From: Vreelandella zhuhanensis | GTDB lineage: Bacteria > Pseudomonadota > Gammaproteobacteria > Pseudomonadales > Halomonadaceae | Direction: 5' to 3' | Length of the DNA stretch: 64,000 bases | Assembly (NCBI RefSeq): GCF_009793355.1 | Contig: NZ_WTKP01000005.1 | Span: forward strand, 62,001-126,000 | Part shown: piece by piece, positions 6,943 through 17,100 of the stretch | Layout of the letters: each line of letters begins with the position of its first letter | Position numbering within the stretch: position 1 is the first letter of the stretch | The notes under the pieces: model-generated | Seen by the model: the letters and a program-made list of their open reading frames with translations, nothing else | Databases searched by the model: none | Told to the model about the DNA's origin: nothing | Translations under genes and position numbers: made by a program

Positions 6943-7782
6943 TCATTCGTCGTTATCGAGTTGATCATCAAGCTCATCTTCTTGCGCTTGATCGGCCGGC
7001 TTGCCGCCTGGGTATTCAGGGCGGGGATGACGATAGGTTTCGGCAACGTCAATAAGAACAATATCCATCATGAAACGCCGTCCTAGAAGCACGGGATAAT
7101 CCAGGTGAGTACGGTCCGTAAGGGTGAACTCAACGTTTTCGCGAATTGGACCTAATGTCATCAATAAGCTAATGACAGGCCTGGAGTCATCACCGGACGC
7201 TTGAACAACACGTACCCGTCTTTCCACGGGTGCTTCAATCCATTCGTCACGCCGACTGTCTACGACCACATCTTCTTCGGTAAGTGCCAATTTGAAACGC
7301 ACCCAGTTTTCACCATCCCGTTCGAAGCGGCTTATTTCTCTCGCGGAAAGCGACGAGGTATTGGCACCGGAATCCACACGGGCCTTTAAATAGGTGCCGA
7401 TGCCTGGCAATCCGATCCATTCGCTGCGGCCCACGATCGTCTTGGTATCCAGAATGTCATTCGTCTGGCATTCTTCGCGAATGATAACGGGCGTTCCTTC
7501 ACGCTGTTCCAGCCGCTGTACATCCTGGCGAAGATTGCGCAATAGACTGCCTACTTCTCGAACGTCGGCGTTCAGCGCTTGCTGTTGATTCAGCTGCGCC
7601 TGATGCCAGGCAGGGGCTCGGGAACACTGTGATGCCAGACTAGTTTCCAGCTGATTGATTCGTGTCTCGAATTGAGAGGCCTCCAAAGGCTGTAATTGCT
7701 CGGAAGGATCGGGTGAAACAACGGTACAGCCTGTCAGGGAAACAATAAGGCCCATAGCAAGCCACAAAGAACCTTGGCGCAT
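6943..7782 (-). CDS. Retropepsin-like aspartic protease lipoprotein (RimB/ATP-dependent zinc protease family)
   Basis: This protein has about 279 residues from the ATG at 7782, chosen because it starts a lipoprotein signal peptide (MRQGSLWLAMGLIVSLTGC, lipid cysteine C19); the ORF extension to 7860 would bury it. A short coiled-coil region (about 35-95) is followed by a retropepsin-like domain with D-S-G-A at 137-140 (ARVDSGANTSSLSA) and a late YPVLLGRRFMMD strand typical of the family. The C-terminus is acidic. The name zinc protease is historical; the motif is that of an aspartic protease. It heads the module with the 7TM protein and the ATP-grasp ligase and would be anchored on the periplasmic side. 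The substrate is unknown. Confidence 0.83.
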   Translation of the reverse strand: MRQGSLWLAMGLIVSLTGCTVVSPDPSEQLQPLEASQFETRINQLETSLASQCSRAPAWHQAQLNQQQALNADVREVGSLLRNLRQDVQRLEQREGTPVIIREECQTNDILDTKTIVGRSEWIGLPGIGTYLKARVDSGANTSSLSAREISRFERDGENWVRFKLALTEEDVVVDSRRDEWIEAPVERRVRVVQASGDDSRPVISLLMTLGPIRENVEFTLTDRTHLDYPVLLGRRFMMDIVLIDVAETYRHPRPEYPGGKPADQAQEDELDDQLDNDE

Positions 7783-7908
7783 GACACGGTATCCTGAAAA
7801 ATGGGAGAGGAATGATACGGAGTCGGTTAGGGCATTGTCCATTCTGGTTCCGGACGGCATGTCATGCTTTCACTTTCAAATGGCTTTTTCAAACCACCAC
7901 TCATTTAA

Positions 7909-7924
7909 CATAATATATATTATG
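7909..7924. promoter_or_regulatory. 16-bp AT palindrome upstream of the protease gene
   Basis: CATAATATATATTATG is a perfect palindrome about 125 bp before the lipoprotein ATG. On the minus strand it offers several -10-like hexamers, and TTACCT lies about 18 bp upstream of TAATAT as a weak -35. It is probably the promoter, operator or both for the leftward directon, but the exact boxes are uncertain. The rest of 7783-7984 shows nothing else I can name. Confidence 0.4.
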
Positions 7925-7984
7925 CGAACTCATGGTTGAAAGGTAACATGGCCCACTTGAGCGGTAAGATTCGCGGCTGAATTG

Positions 7985-8020
7985 AAAAGAACCCCGATGA
8001 ATTATCATCGGGGTTCTTTT
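7985..8020 (-). terminator. Strong terminator of the ectABC operon (bidirectional stem)
   Basis: A perfect 16-bp stem (7985-8000 with 8005-8020) and a 4-base loop carries A4 at one foot and T4 at the other, so it can terminate in both directions. It lies 57 bp after the ectC stop and separates ectoine synthesis from the protease/7TM/ligase directon. Confidence 0.88.
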
Positions 8021-8077
8021 TACCGCTACGCCGTGATTTTCACTGGTGATACTGCAGCGTTCAACAGCAACAACAAC

Positions 8078-8488
8078 TTACAACGGCTTATCGTCACTTG
8101 TTTCAGGCGGCGCATAAGAACCATCTTGGCGATGCACTTCGTTGCCGGTGATCGGCGGCGTGAAAACACATGCCAGATGCATGGTCTTGGAAGCCCGCAG
8201 CAAGTGTTCGTCATGCTGATCCAGAATGTAGATATCACCTGGCTTGATCGGCCAGATCTTGCCATCGGCCAATGTTTCGACTTCGCCTTCGCCTTCGATG
8301 CAATACACCGACTCGTAATGATGCTTGTAGTGGATATGTGTCTCGGTTCCCTCGAAAATGCGTGTGATATGAAACGAGAAATTTCCACCGTCGTTGGCCA
8401 GCACTAAGCGCGTGCTATCCCAGTTGCCATTTTCCGCGGTAACCAAGCGATCTGTCTGGCGAGCTTCTTCAATATTGCGAACAATCAT
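8078..8488 (-). CDS. ectC: L-ectoine synthase EctC
   Basis: This 136-residue cupin begins [16 protein letters not shown] and matches EctC throughout, with the metal-binding [20 protein letters not shown] segment and the late HLLRA. EctC closes N-gamma-acetyl-diaminobutyrate to the compatible solute ectoine by loss of water. AAGGAG lies seven bases before the ATG. It is separated from ectB by 85 bp that contain a 20-bp palindrome, so ectC could be tuned separately from ectAB. No ectD hydroxylase is adjacent. Confidence 0.97.
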   Translation of the reverse strand: MIVRNIEEARQTDRLVTAENGNWDSTRLVLANDGGNFSFHITRIFEGTETHIHYKHHYESVYCIEGEGEVETLADGKIWPIKPGDIYILDQHDEHLLRASKTMHLACVFTPPITGNEVHRQDGSYAPPETSDDKPL

Positions 8489-8515
8489 GGAATGACTCCT
8501 TCAAATGGCAAGTGA

Positions 8516-8535
8516 CAGTCGGCCCGGGCCGACTG
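8516..8535. repeat. 20-bp perfect palindrome between ectB and ectC
   Basis: CAGTCGGCCCGGGCCGACTG is its own reverse complement, 28 bp upstream of the ectC ATG. In mRNA it would form a very stable short hairpin with no U-tract, so it looks like a processing or stability element or a protein site rather than a terminator. Confidence 0.55.
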
Positions 8536-8573
8536 CCGTGAGGTGCCTCAGTGCTGCTTTCTCAAGTGCTTTC

Positions 8574-9842
<1,269 letters not shown>

Positions 9843-9923
9843 TCAGCGAACTCCTTTAACAATTACTTTTTTGATGATTGGTTAAATCTAAATCTTGGAA
9901 ATCAGATCAAGCTCAGTGAAACA

Positions 9924-10502
9924 TTAGATCCGATCCGTTTGAAACGGACCAATGCGCACCAGATTCTCGGGGTCGTGCTCGCCTCCGAGTTGTTCGGTGG
10001 AAAAATATTCACGACTATTGAGCGGTGCATGCCAGCGTGCTGCAAGGCGGCGGAACAAGCCCCAGGACGCAAGGTTGTCAGGCGTGATGGTGGTTTCCAG
10101 ATGATGCACATCGGCAAGTTCGGGACGCGACATGATGGCTTCCACCAAACGCCGGGCCAGGCCGGTACCACGGGCTTTCTCCCCTACCGCTACTTGCCAC
10201 AGAAAGTAGGTATCAGGCGCATTGTCCTTGACATAACCGGACACGAAACCGACCACCTCACCTTCTTCATTGGTCGCCACGGCACAGGTTTCGCGAAACT
10301 GTGTCGCCAGCAGGAGGTATGCATAAGCCGAGTTCACATCCAGTGGAGGACAGGACTTGATCAGCTCATAAACACCCCAGCCATCGTCGGCGTTAGGTTT
10401 ACGTATGAATAAAGGTGTTTCAGCATGTCCGACGACTGCATCGGCGACGGAAGGACGTGCCAGATCGGCGGAAGGCGTAAAAGGCTGGATAGGGGTACTC
10501 AT
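9924..10502 (-). CDS. ectA: L-2,4-diaminobutyrate N-gamma-acetyltransferase EctA
   Basis: This 192-residue GNAT acetyltransferase is the first gene of ectABC and transfers acetyl from acetyl-CoA to the gamma amino group of diaminobutyrate. The acetyl-CoA loop is VGEKARGTGLARRLV (about residues 128-142). FIRKPNADDGWGVYELIKSC at the N-terminus is typical of EctA. A sigma-70-type promoter lies about 30 bp upstream, giving a short leader. The Shine-Dalgarno is weak. Confidence 0.96.
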   Translation of the reverse strand: MSTPIQPFTPSADLARPSVADAVVGHAETPLFIRKPNADDGWGVYELIKSCPPLDVNSAYAYLLLATQFRETCAVATNEEGEVVGFVSGYVKDNAPDTYFLWQVAVGEKARGTGLARRLVEAIMSRPELADVHHLETTITPDNLASWGLFRRLAARWHAPLNSREYFSTEQLGGEHDPENLVRIGPFQTDRI

Positions 10503-10534
10503 ATTTTTGCTTCGCTGTAGCGAATTTACCTGCG

Positions 10535-10563
10535 ATTATACCAGTGGCTCATTAGCAATTCAA
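10535..10563 (-). promoter_or_regulatory. Sigma-70-type promoter of ectABC
   Basis: On the minus strand TTGAAT (10558-10563) and a perfect TATAAT (10535-10540) are 17 bp apart, about 32 bp before the ectA ATG. Very AT-rich sequence lies just upstream (about 10575-10625), which could act as an UP element. Osmotic control cannot be read from the sequence. Confidence 0.75.
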
Positions 10564-10640
10564 AAGTTTGGTTATCTTAGCGACTTTTTTTCATAATATT
10601 TTGTTATATCAATTATATTTAGCATTGGTGAATGACTAGC

Positions 10641-10668
10641 CGTTAGCCGCTTGTAATAGCGGCTAACG
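10641..10668 (-). terminator. Hairpin after gor, possible terminator
   Basis: CGTTAGCCGC pairs perfectly with GCGGCTAACG across an 8-base loop, starting 8 bp after the gor stop. There is no T-tract on the minus strand, so termination would be weak or factor-dependent. Confidence 0.5.
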
Positions 10669-10675
10669 TCATTGG

Positions 10676-12052
10676 CTATTTGCGGGTTGGGGTACGTAAT
10701 GTCACGAATTCTTCGGCGCCGGTGGGATGTATGCCTAAGGTCGAATCGAAATCCTTTTTGGTGAGCCCCGCACGCACCGCGATGGCAATCCCTTGGATTA
10801 CTTCACCGGCATCATCGCCTACCATATGGGCGCCGACAACGATGTCCGTGGCATCATCCACCACCAGTTTCATCAAGGTACGTTCCTGGCTGGCGGAAAG
10901 CGTATGTTTCATGGCCTTGAAGTCGGTGCGATAAACGCGAATCGCCGCATATTTCTCTCTGGCCTCTTCTTCCGAAAGCCCTACCGTGCCGATATTGGGA
11001 TGACAGAACACCGCGGTGGGAATAGCTGCGTAATCCAGAGGTGCCGGCTCGTCCGGACTGAAATGATGGGCTACCAGCTGCATGGCTTCAGCCAAGGCCA
11101 CCGGCGTCAATTCCGGCCCGGCAATCAGGTCGCCCAAAGCCAAAATCGAAGGCACTTGGGTTTCAAAGCGCTCGTTGACCGGAATCTTGCCTACCTTATC
11201 CAGCGAAATACCCAATGCCTCAAGCCCTAATCCGGCCACATTGGCCTTACGGCCTGTCGCGGAAAGAATGGCATCCACTTCCATTTTTCGCCCGTCGGTC
11301 AGGGTTACCGAGTAGGCGTTTCCCACAGGCTCGATAGTTTCAATGTTGGTATTGAAGTGCAAGTTGACCCCCTTACGGGTCATTTCCGTCCGCGTGAAGT
11401 CGCGCACTTCATCATCGAAGCCTCTCAAGAATAGGTTGCCGCGATATATTAAGTGGGTTTCACTGCCCAGTCCGTTGAAGATACTGGCAAATTCCACTGA
11501 AATATACCCGCCGCCCAGCACCATGAAACGCTCAGGGAAGCATTCCAGATCGAAAACCTGATTGGAATCCAGCGTGTGCTGATGTCCTGGAAAATCAGGC
11601 ACCCAAGGCCAGCCGCCAGTGGCCAAGAGTATCTTTTCAGCGCTCACCTCTTGGGTATTTCCTTCGGCTGTTTTCAACAGGACGGTATGCGGGTCTTTCA
11701 AGCTGGCGCGAGCATCAAATAAAGTGACATCGGCATTTTCCAGCATGCGCCGATAGATCTCGTTGAGGCGTTTGATTTCCCCGCTCTTATTATCTCGTAG
11801 TGTGGCCCATTCAAAACGTGGCGGCTCGGGCAGATGCCAGCCAAAACCAGCGGCATCATCGAAGGCGTCATGAAAATGTGCAGCATATGAATATAGCTTT
11901 TTGGGAACGCAACCCACATTGACGCAGGTTCCTCCCAAGTAGAGATCCTCCGCTATTGCCACATTAGCACCTGCCGCGGCGGCAGTGCGTGCTGCACGTA
12001 CGCCTCCCGAACCTGCCCCAATCACAAAAAGGTCATACTCAAATTCTGCCAC
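10676..12052 (-). CDS. gor: Glutathione-disulfide reductase
   Basis: This 458-residue flavoprotein disulfide reductase keeps glutathione reduced using NADPH. It shows the FAD motif VIGAGSGGVRAA, the redox pair C43-x4-C48 in GGTCVNVGCVPKK, the NAD(P) motif VLGGGYISVEFA and the C-terminal IHPTGAEEF with the catalytic histidine. Translation starts at a GTG with AGGAG six bases upstream; no in-frame ATG fits better. It diverges from the carbonic anhydrase gene. Confidence 0.93.
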   Translation of the reverse strand: MAEFEYDLFVIGAGSGGVRAARTAAAAGANVAIAEDLYLGGTCVNVGCVPKKLYSYAAHFHDAFDDAAGFGWHLPEPPRFEWATLRDNKSGEIKRLNEIYRRMLENADVTLFDARASLKDPHTVLLKTAEGNTQEVSAEKILLATGGWPWVPDFPGHQHTLDSNQVFDLECFPERFMVLGGGYISVEFASIFNGLGSETHLIYRGNLFLRGFDDEVRDFTRTEMTRKGVNLHFNTNIETIEPVGNAYSVTLTDGRKMEVDAILSATGRKANVAGLGLEALGISLDKVGKIPVNERFETQVPSILALGDLIAGPELTPVALAEAMQLVAHHFSPDEPAPLDYAAIPTAVFCHPNIGTVGLSEEEAREKYAAIRVYRTDFKAMKHTLSASQERTLMKLVVDDATDIVVGAHMVGDDAGEVIQGIAIAVRAGLTKKDFDSTLGIHPTGAEEFVTLRTPTRK

Positions 12053-12202
12053 ACCATTCTCCTCTATCTTTATTCATTGCATCTATTGAGTTGATTTTAT
12101 CTACCGCTGTTTCCCTTCCGTCAAGCATGCAATATTGACCCCGTCCACGCAGAAGGTTAAAAAAGCCTGACTATTTTTTATCTCCCTGACTCATGGAGCA
12201 TT

Positions 12203-12850
12203 ATGACCGACCCTATTGCCACGCTGCTGGAGAACAACCGCAGCTGGGCTGAGCGTATGTGTGAGGAAGACCCGGACTATTTTGCCCGGCTCTCACGCCA
12301 ACAGAACCCCGATTATCTGTGGATCGGTTGTTCGGATAGCCGCGTTCCCGCCAATCAGATCATTGCCCTGCCTCCCGGTGAAGTATTCGTTCACCGCAAT
12401 GTCGCCAATCTCTTGCACCACACCGACATGAACGCGCTGTCCGTGGTCCAGTATGCAGTGGATGTGCTCAAGGTCAGCCATATCATGATTGTGGGCCATT
12501 ATGGCTGCGGGGGCATCAGAGCCGCCGTCACCGGCGGTGAATGCGGTGTTGTGGACTATTGGTTGCACTCCGTGCGCGAGCTTTACAACCGGCATCGCGA
12601 GTCTCTGGCTCACCTCTCCTTTCATGATCAGATCGACCGGATGTGTGAGCTCAATGTCAAAGCTCAGGTCAATAGCCTGTGCCGTACCAAGATCCTTCAG
12701 CTTGCTTGGCAGCGCGGCCAGAGTATTTCAGTTCATGGCTGGGTGTATGGTTTGGACGATGGCCGCGTCAAGGATCTCAAATGTACCGTCAGCGGGCTTG
12801 ATCAAGTCGCCACTCTCTACCGCATTGACCGTTTGCATCCAGACGGTTGA
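12203..12850 (+). CDS. can: Beta-class carbonic anhydrase
   Basis: This 215-residue cytoplasmic enzyme interconverts CO2 and bicarbonate. The zinc ligands are C43 in IGCSDSRVP (with the D45-R47 dyad), H99 and C102 in GHYGCGG. The length and closing HGWVYGLDDGRVKDL match the Can (YadF) subgroup. A GGAG lies just before the ATG. It diverges from gor and is followed by yaeQ after 72 bp. Confidence 0.95.
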   Translation: MTDPIATLLENNRSWAERMCEEDPDYFARLSRQQNPDYLWIGCSDSRVPANQIIALPPGEVFVHRNVANLLHHTDMNALSVVQYAVDVLKVSHIMIVGHYGCGGIRAAVTGGECGVVDYWLHSVRELYNRHRESLAHLSFHDQIDRMCELNVKAQVNSLCRTKILQLAWQRGQSISVHGWVYGLDDGRVKDLKCTVSGLDQVATLYRIDRLHPDG

Positions 12851-12922
12851 GCCTTTCTATGCTTGTCGAGCGAGAGATTGCTCAATACCCAGCATTCATC
12901 TAAAACTAACGTTGGTATATTC

Positions 12923-13459
12923 ATGGCGCAAAAAGCCCGTGTCATCAGGGTACAGCTACAGATCGCGGATATGGATCGCCATTACTATCAGGACCATAAC
13001 CTGACCTTGGCGCAGCACCCTTCCGAAACCGACGAGCGCTTGCTAGTACGCCTGCTCGCTTTTGCCTTGAACGCCTCGGAGAACTTGGCTTTCTCCAGCA
13101 ATCTCAGCGATGAAGGCGAGCCTGAGCTTTCTGAAAAGAATCTGCATGGAGACATCGAATTGTGGGTGGCTTTTGGACAAGGTGATGAAAAATGGCTGCG
13201 TAAAGCCAGCCAAAAAGCCAAGCAGGTGAAGGTGTATGCCTATGGTGAACGCAGCGTACCCATCTGGTGGCAGCAAAATGAAAAAGCCCTGAAGCGCTAC
13301 AAGAACCTGCAAGTCTGGGAAATCCCTGAAGCTGCACTCAAGGAAATGACCCAATTGACGAGTCGTAGCATGCAGTTACAGTGCACCATCAATGAACAGC
13401 AGATATGGCTGTCAGATGGCAGCACCAGTGTCCCGCTGGAGCTTAGGCTTCTTTGTTGA
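12923..13459 (+). CDS. yaeQ: YaeQ family protein
   Basis: This protein has 178 residues from the ATG at 12923. The start was chosen because YaeQ proteins begin M-A-x-K-A-x-I-x-K/R; the ORF extends 20 codons upstream without support. Family landmarks are ADMDRHYY, AQHPSETDERLLVRLLAFA, SVPIWWQQN and IWLSDGS. YaeQ has a nuclease-like PD-(D/E)xK fold and was once reported as an RfaH suppressor, but its role is not settled. The ribosome binding site is weak. It is convergent with msrA, 22 bp away. Confidence 0.88.
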   Translation: MAQKARVIRVQLQIADMDRHYYQDHNLTLAQHPSETDERLLVRLLAFALNASENLAFSSNLSDEGEPELSEKNLHGDIELWVAFGQGDEKWLRKASQKAKQVKVYAYGERSVPIWWQQNEKALKRYKNLQVWEIPEAALKEMTQLTSRSMQLQCTINEQQIWLSDGSTSVPLELRLLC

Positions 13460-13481
13460 AGAATAGGCGGATGAAACAGGA

Positions 13482-14051
13482 TCAAGAGAGCGGACAGCTG
13501 ATCCCCGTGCCTTTCAAACCACAATAACCGCCGGGATTTTTATCGAGGTATTGCTGATGGTATCCCTCGGCGTAGTAGAAGCGGTCCAGCATGCCTATTT
13601 CAGTGGTAATGTCACCCTTTCCGGCTTTTCTCAAGGCGTCTTGATAAGCTAGCCGGCTGGCTTCGGCCGCTTCCAGCTGGGCCGGTGTGGTCGCATAAAT
13701 GACGGAGCGATACTGAGAGCCAATATCGTTGCCCTGACGATTGCCTTGGGTGGGGTCATGATTTTCCCAAAATACCTGTAATAAAGTATCAATATCCAGA
13801 CGTTGAGGATCAAATACCACCAGCACGACTTCAGCATGGCCGGTACGTCCGCTGCAGGTTTCTTGATAAGTGGGGTTGGGTGTCACCCCACCAGCATAGC
13901 CCACGGCAGTGACGTAAACGCCGGGCAACTGCCAGAACAGCCGTTCAGCCCCCCAAAAGCAGCCCATGCCCAGGACGATTTCTTCGTGCCCGGCAGGGAA
14001 CGGTGGCATCAAGGAGTGTCCGTTGACGGTATGCATGGCACTGGTAGTCAT
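13482..14051 (-). CDS. msrA: Peptide methionine-S-sulfoxide reductase MsrA
   Basis: This 189-residue enzyme reduces the S form of methionine sulfoxide in proteins and free methionine. The catalytic cysteine is C31 in [10 protein letters not shown], and the resolving cysteine is near the end in GISCPLS, with another in [24 protein letters not shown] is typical. It stands alone downstream of the tamAB cluster; a Shine-Dalgarno (AGAGG) is present. Confidence 0.95.
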   Translation of the reverse strand: MTTSAMHTVNGHSLMPPFPAGHEEIVLGMGCFWGAERLFWQLPGVYVTAVGYAGGVTPNPTYQETCSGRTGHAEVVLVVFDPQRLDIDTLLQVFWENHDPTQGNRQGNDIGSQYRSVIYATTPAQLEAAEASRLAYQDALRKAGKGDITTEIGMLDRFYYAEGYHQQYLDKNPGGYCGLKGTGISCPLS

Positions 14052-14128
14052 AAGGAGCCTCTCTTTTTCAGAAACGTTTTTTCAAATGAATTTTTCAAGT
14101 ACGTCGGGTGGTGAAGTGTCGTCATCAG

Positions 14129-17100
14129 TTAACGTTGCTCGAGAATCTCGGGGTCTCCCGAGCGGGAGAAGGTGTAGACCAGATCCACTGCCTGATTGGC
14201 GCCGGAAACTACCTGAACATATAAATTACGCCAGAGCGTATAACGTAGTGTCAGCTCGGCAATCGGCGAGAAGATTCCCACCCCGTAGCTAATACTCAAG
14301 TCATCGGTCAATTGGCCGCTGACTGCGATCTGGCTTTCTTCTCCGGCACCGGTAGTTTCCAAGGTCAAATCATCCACCCCGAAAGACTCGCCAATCGACC
14401 CGATGGCACTGCCTGTGCGGCCCAGCGACATGCCAATCAGTCCTGTCACCAACGCGCCTTCTACACTGCCGCCATCACCTTCCGGGGGGCGCCCCCGAAG
14501 CAGGTAGGAAAGCGCTCGCGTTTCATTCATGGCCGGCTCAGAGAAAATCGAAACGTTCGGTTCTTCCGCACTTCCGGAAACACGCAGCCCTGCGATGACA
14601 TCATCCTGAGTGGTATCCGGGTTGCGAATCGCCTCGAAATCCAGTATGGGAAGATCCGGTGGGCCACTGAACAACAAGGTTCCGCGGCGAATCAGAAGGT
14701 CTTGACCAAACGCCTTGAAGCGACCATCGACAAGATTGACATCACCGAACAGCTGAAGTGCTCCTCCCTCCTGACGAACTTCCAAGGTCCCCGACAAGCC
14801 GGACTCAAGCCCGTAGGCTGAAATCATCATATCCGGCCCCAGGCTCAATGTAATCAATACATCCACCATGATACCTGTCTGTGCCAGTTCCTCGGAGGTG
14901 TCGGGACCCTCATTGCGTGTTGCCGCAGCTGCCGCACGCTCCGCTGCCAACTCGGCTTCGCGTTCATCACGTTGAGTAATAATGATCTCATCCTGGCTAG
15001 GAGAAATCGCCGAGGCGGGAATATCACCCACCTCCAAGCGTGCCCAGGGAATATCCACATTGCCTCGAACTTGAAGCAGGTCAGAGGTAACCCGAATACG
15101 CAGGTCGGGAGCGGCTTCAAGGCGACCGAACTCAGGTAGTACCACCAAGAGCGGAGATTCCACTGCACTCAGGTCCACCCCGATGCGCCATTCATCGCCC
15201 CCCGGCCAGTATGCATCACCGGTAATTTCCAGGCGTCCGCGTTCGGCAGCCAAAAATCCGTTGATATCGCCTCGATCGCCTTCCAGACGTACTTCAATAT
15301 TGCCATCCTCGACTTCTACCGGAATATCCATGCCACTTGCCTGGATGCCCTGCAAGCGTAGACGTCCCTGTAAATCAGGCGCTGTGGTGGTACCACTGAG
15401 CTGAATTTCGCCACCCAGGTTGCCTTCGAGAACATCCATGCCAACGACCAGGCTACGATAAGGCCGTAAGGATATGTCGTCAGCGCTGATCACGCCGTTC
15501 AACCGACCTTCACCGATAGGTTCGTCAATGGTGAGATCCAGACCTACTTCACCAGCGTCTGCCAAGGTTAGCGTGGCCTCCACCCTGGCCTGGGTTTGTG
15601 TGGCTTCCACCCGTGTGTCAAGCCGCGTGCGGGGTAATGAAACTGGTTGGCCAAAGTCATTCAAAGCGGTAATCGCCAATTCGCTTATCAGGCGCAGATC
15701 CGCTTGCCACTGCGCCCCACCCTGACCCCAGGTCGCCAGCACATCCGCTGTGGTATCGCCCTCGAGCTGCCAGCCTTCGGGCAACCCCATTTCCAGCATT
15801 TCCATGGGCACGTCGCGTAGCGTCAGGCTGGCCTGACCTTGCTCGGCAGAAGCCTGGAGCGGCTGGTCGAGACACAGCACGCCACCCTGTTGCCGGCGTA
15901 GACAAAATGGCGACAGCTGAGCCTGGCCGGTATTGAGGTCGTAATTCACCGCTACTTCACGATTCAGTCGGATATCACCAATCTCGGCATCGACTTCAAG
16001 CGAGTTCAAGTCACCTTGATAACGTCCGGCCTGCTGATTGAAACGCCCATCCAAGGCGAGTTGAGCCCTTGAAAACGCGGCATTGGGGCCACCTTGCGCC
16101 TCCAGACGCAGGCGGTGATCCGAAACCCTGCCTTGCAGGCTCAAGGCAAGCATTTCCAGGCGCTGGCCGGCAGCATTCAAGTTCTGGATATCCAGCTGCA
16201 GATCAATGTCCGGATCGTCCACTCCCTGCATTCGGCCTTCCAAAGCCAGTGTTTCCAGATTGTTTTCGGCAAAGCGCAAGTCACTGCCGCGCAGGTCCAC
16301 CATTACATTGGGCTGTGACAGGCTACCTTGCGCCTGTACGTTGCCGGATAGCAGCCCGGCAAGCTCGGGATGAAGACTTTCCAGCTGGCGCAGGTCAATA
16401 TCGGCATCCACATCCATTTGTTGCTCACTGACCAGCCCGGAGGCCTGTAAGCGATTCTCGCCCTGCGCAAAGTCGAAACGCTCGAGTTGCACCCGTAAGT
16501 CACTGTCCGCTTCAAGAGCGGCCTGCAGGGAAAGAGGGTAATCCTGTAAGCGTCCATCAATGGAAAGGGTAGGAATTGAAACCGTCCAGTCGTTATCCTG
16601 CTGCGCGAAAGCCAGCTCCAGGTCACCGTTCAACCGACCTTCCAATTCCTCGATGAAAAGAGAAGGGTCGAGTTGATCCAGGCGCAGCCGGGCTTGCACC
16701 TGCAGGGTATCGAGCCAGTCCATACGTCCATGGCTGACCAGCGAGCCTTCGCCGAGCGTGAGTGACAGAGGCGTCCAGCGAAAATGCTCGAGATCGCCTT
16801 CGCCGGTTAAGGCCACACGGGTACGAGGCACTTGCGGTCCTTCGGTAACCAGTGATAACCCGACCCGATAATCGGTCAAACTGCCGTCCAGATTGGCCAC
16901 CAGATTTTCCACTACATAAGGTGCACTTTCAGCTGTTGCTTCGTCTTGTTGCAATGGCCATTGCAGGCGTTCGCTTGCAATGTTCAGTTGGAACGGCATC
17001 TCGGGGGCGAGAACATCCACCTCTCCACGCAAGGTGGCATTCAGTGCTCCTCTGATGTTCAGTGCTACTTGCAGTGCCGACAAGGAGCCATCCAGGTGTA

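Noticed and set aside
8489..8573. Sigma-54 promoter for ectC
   Set aside because: GGCAC is present, but the GC that should follow at ten bases is off by one; too weak to claim.
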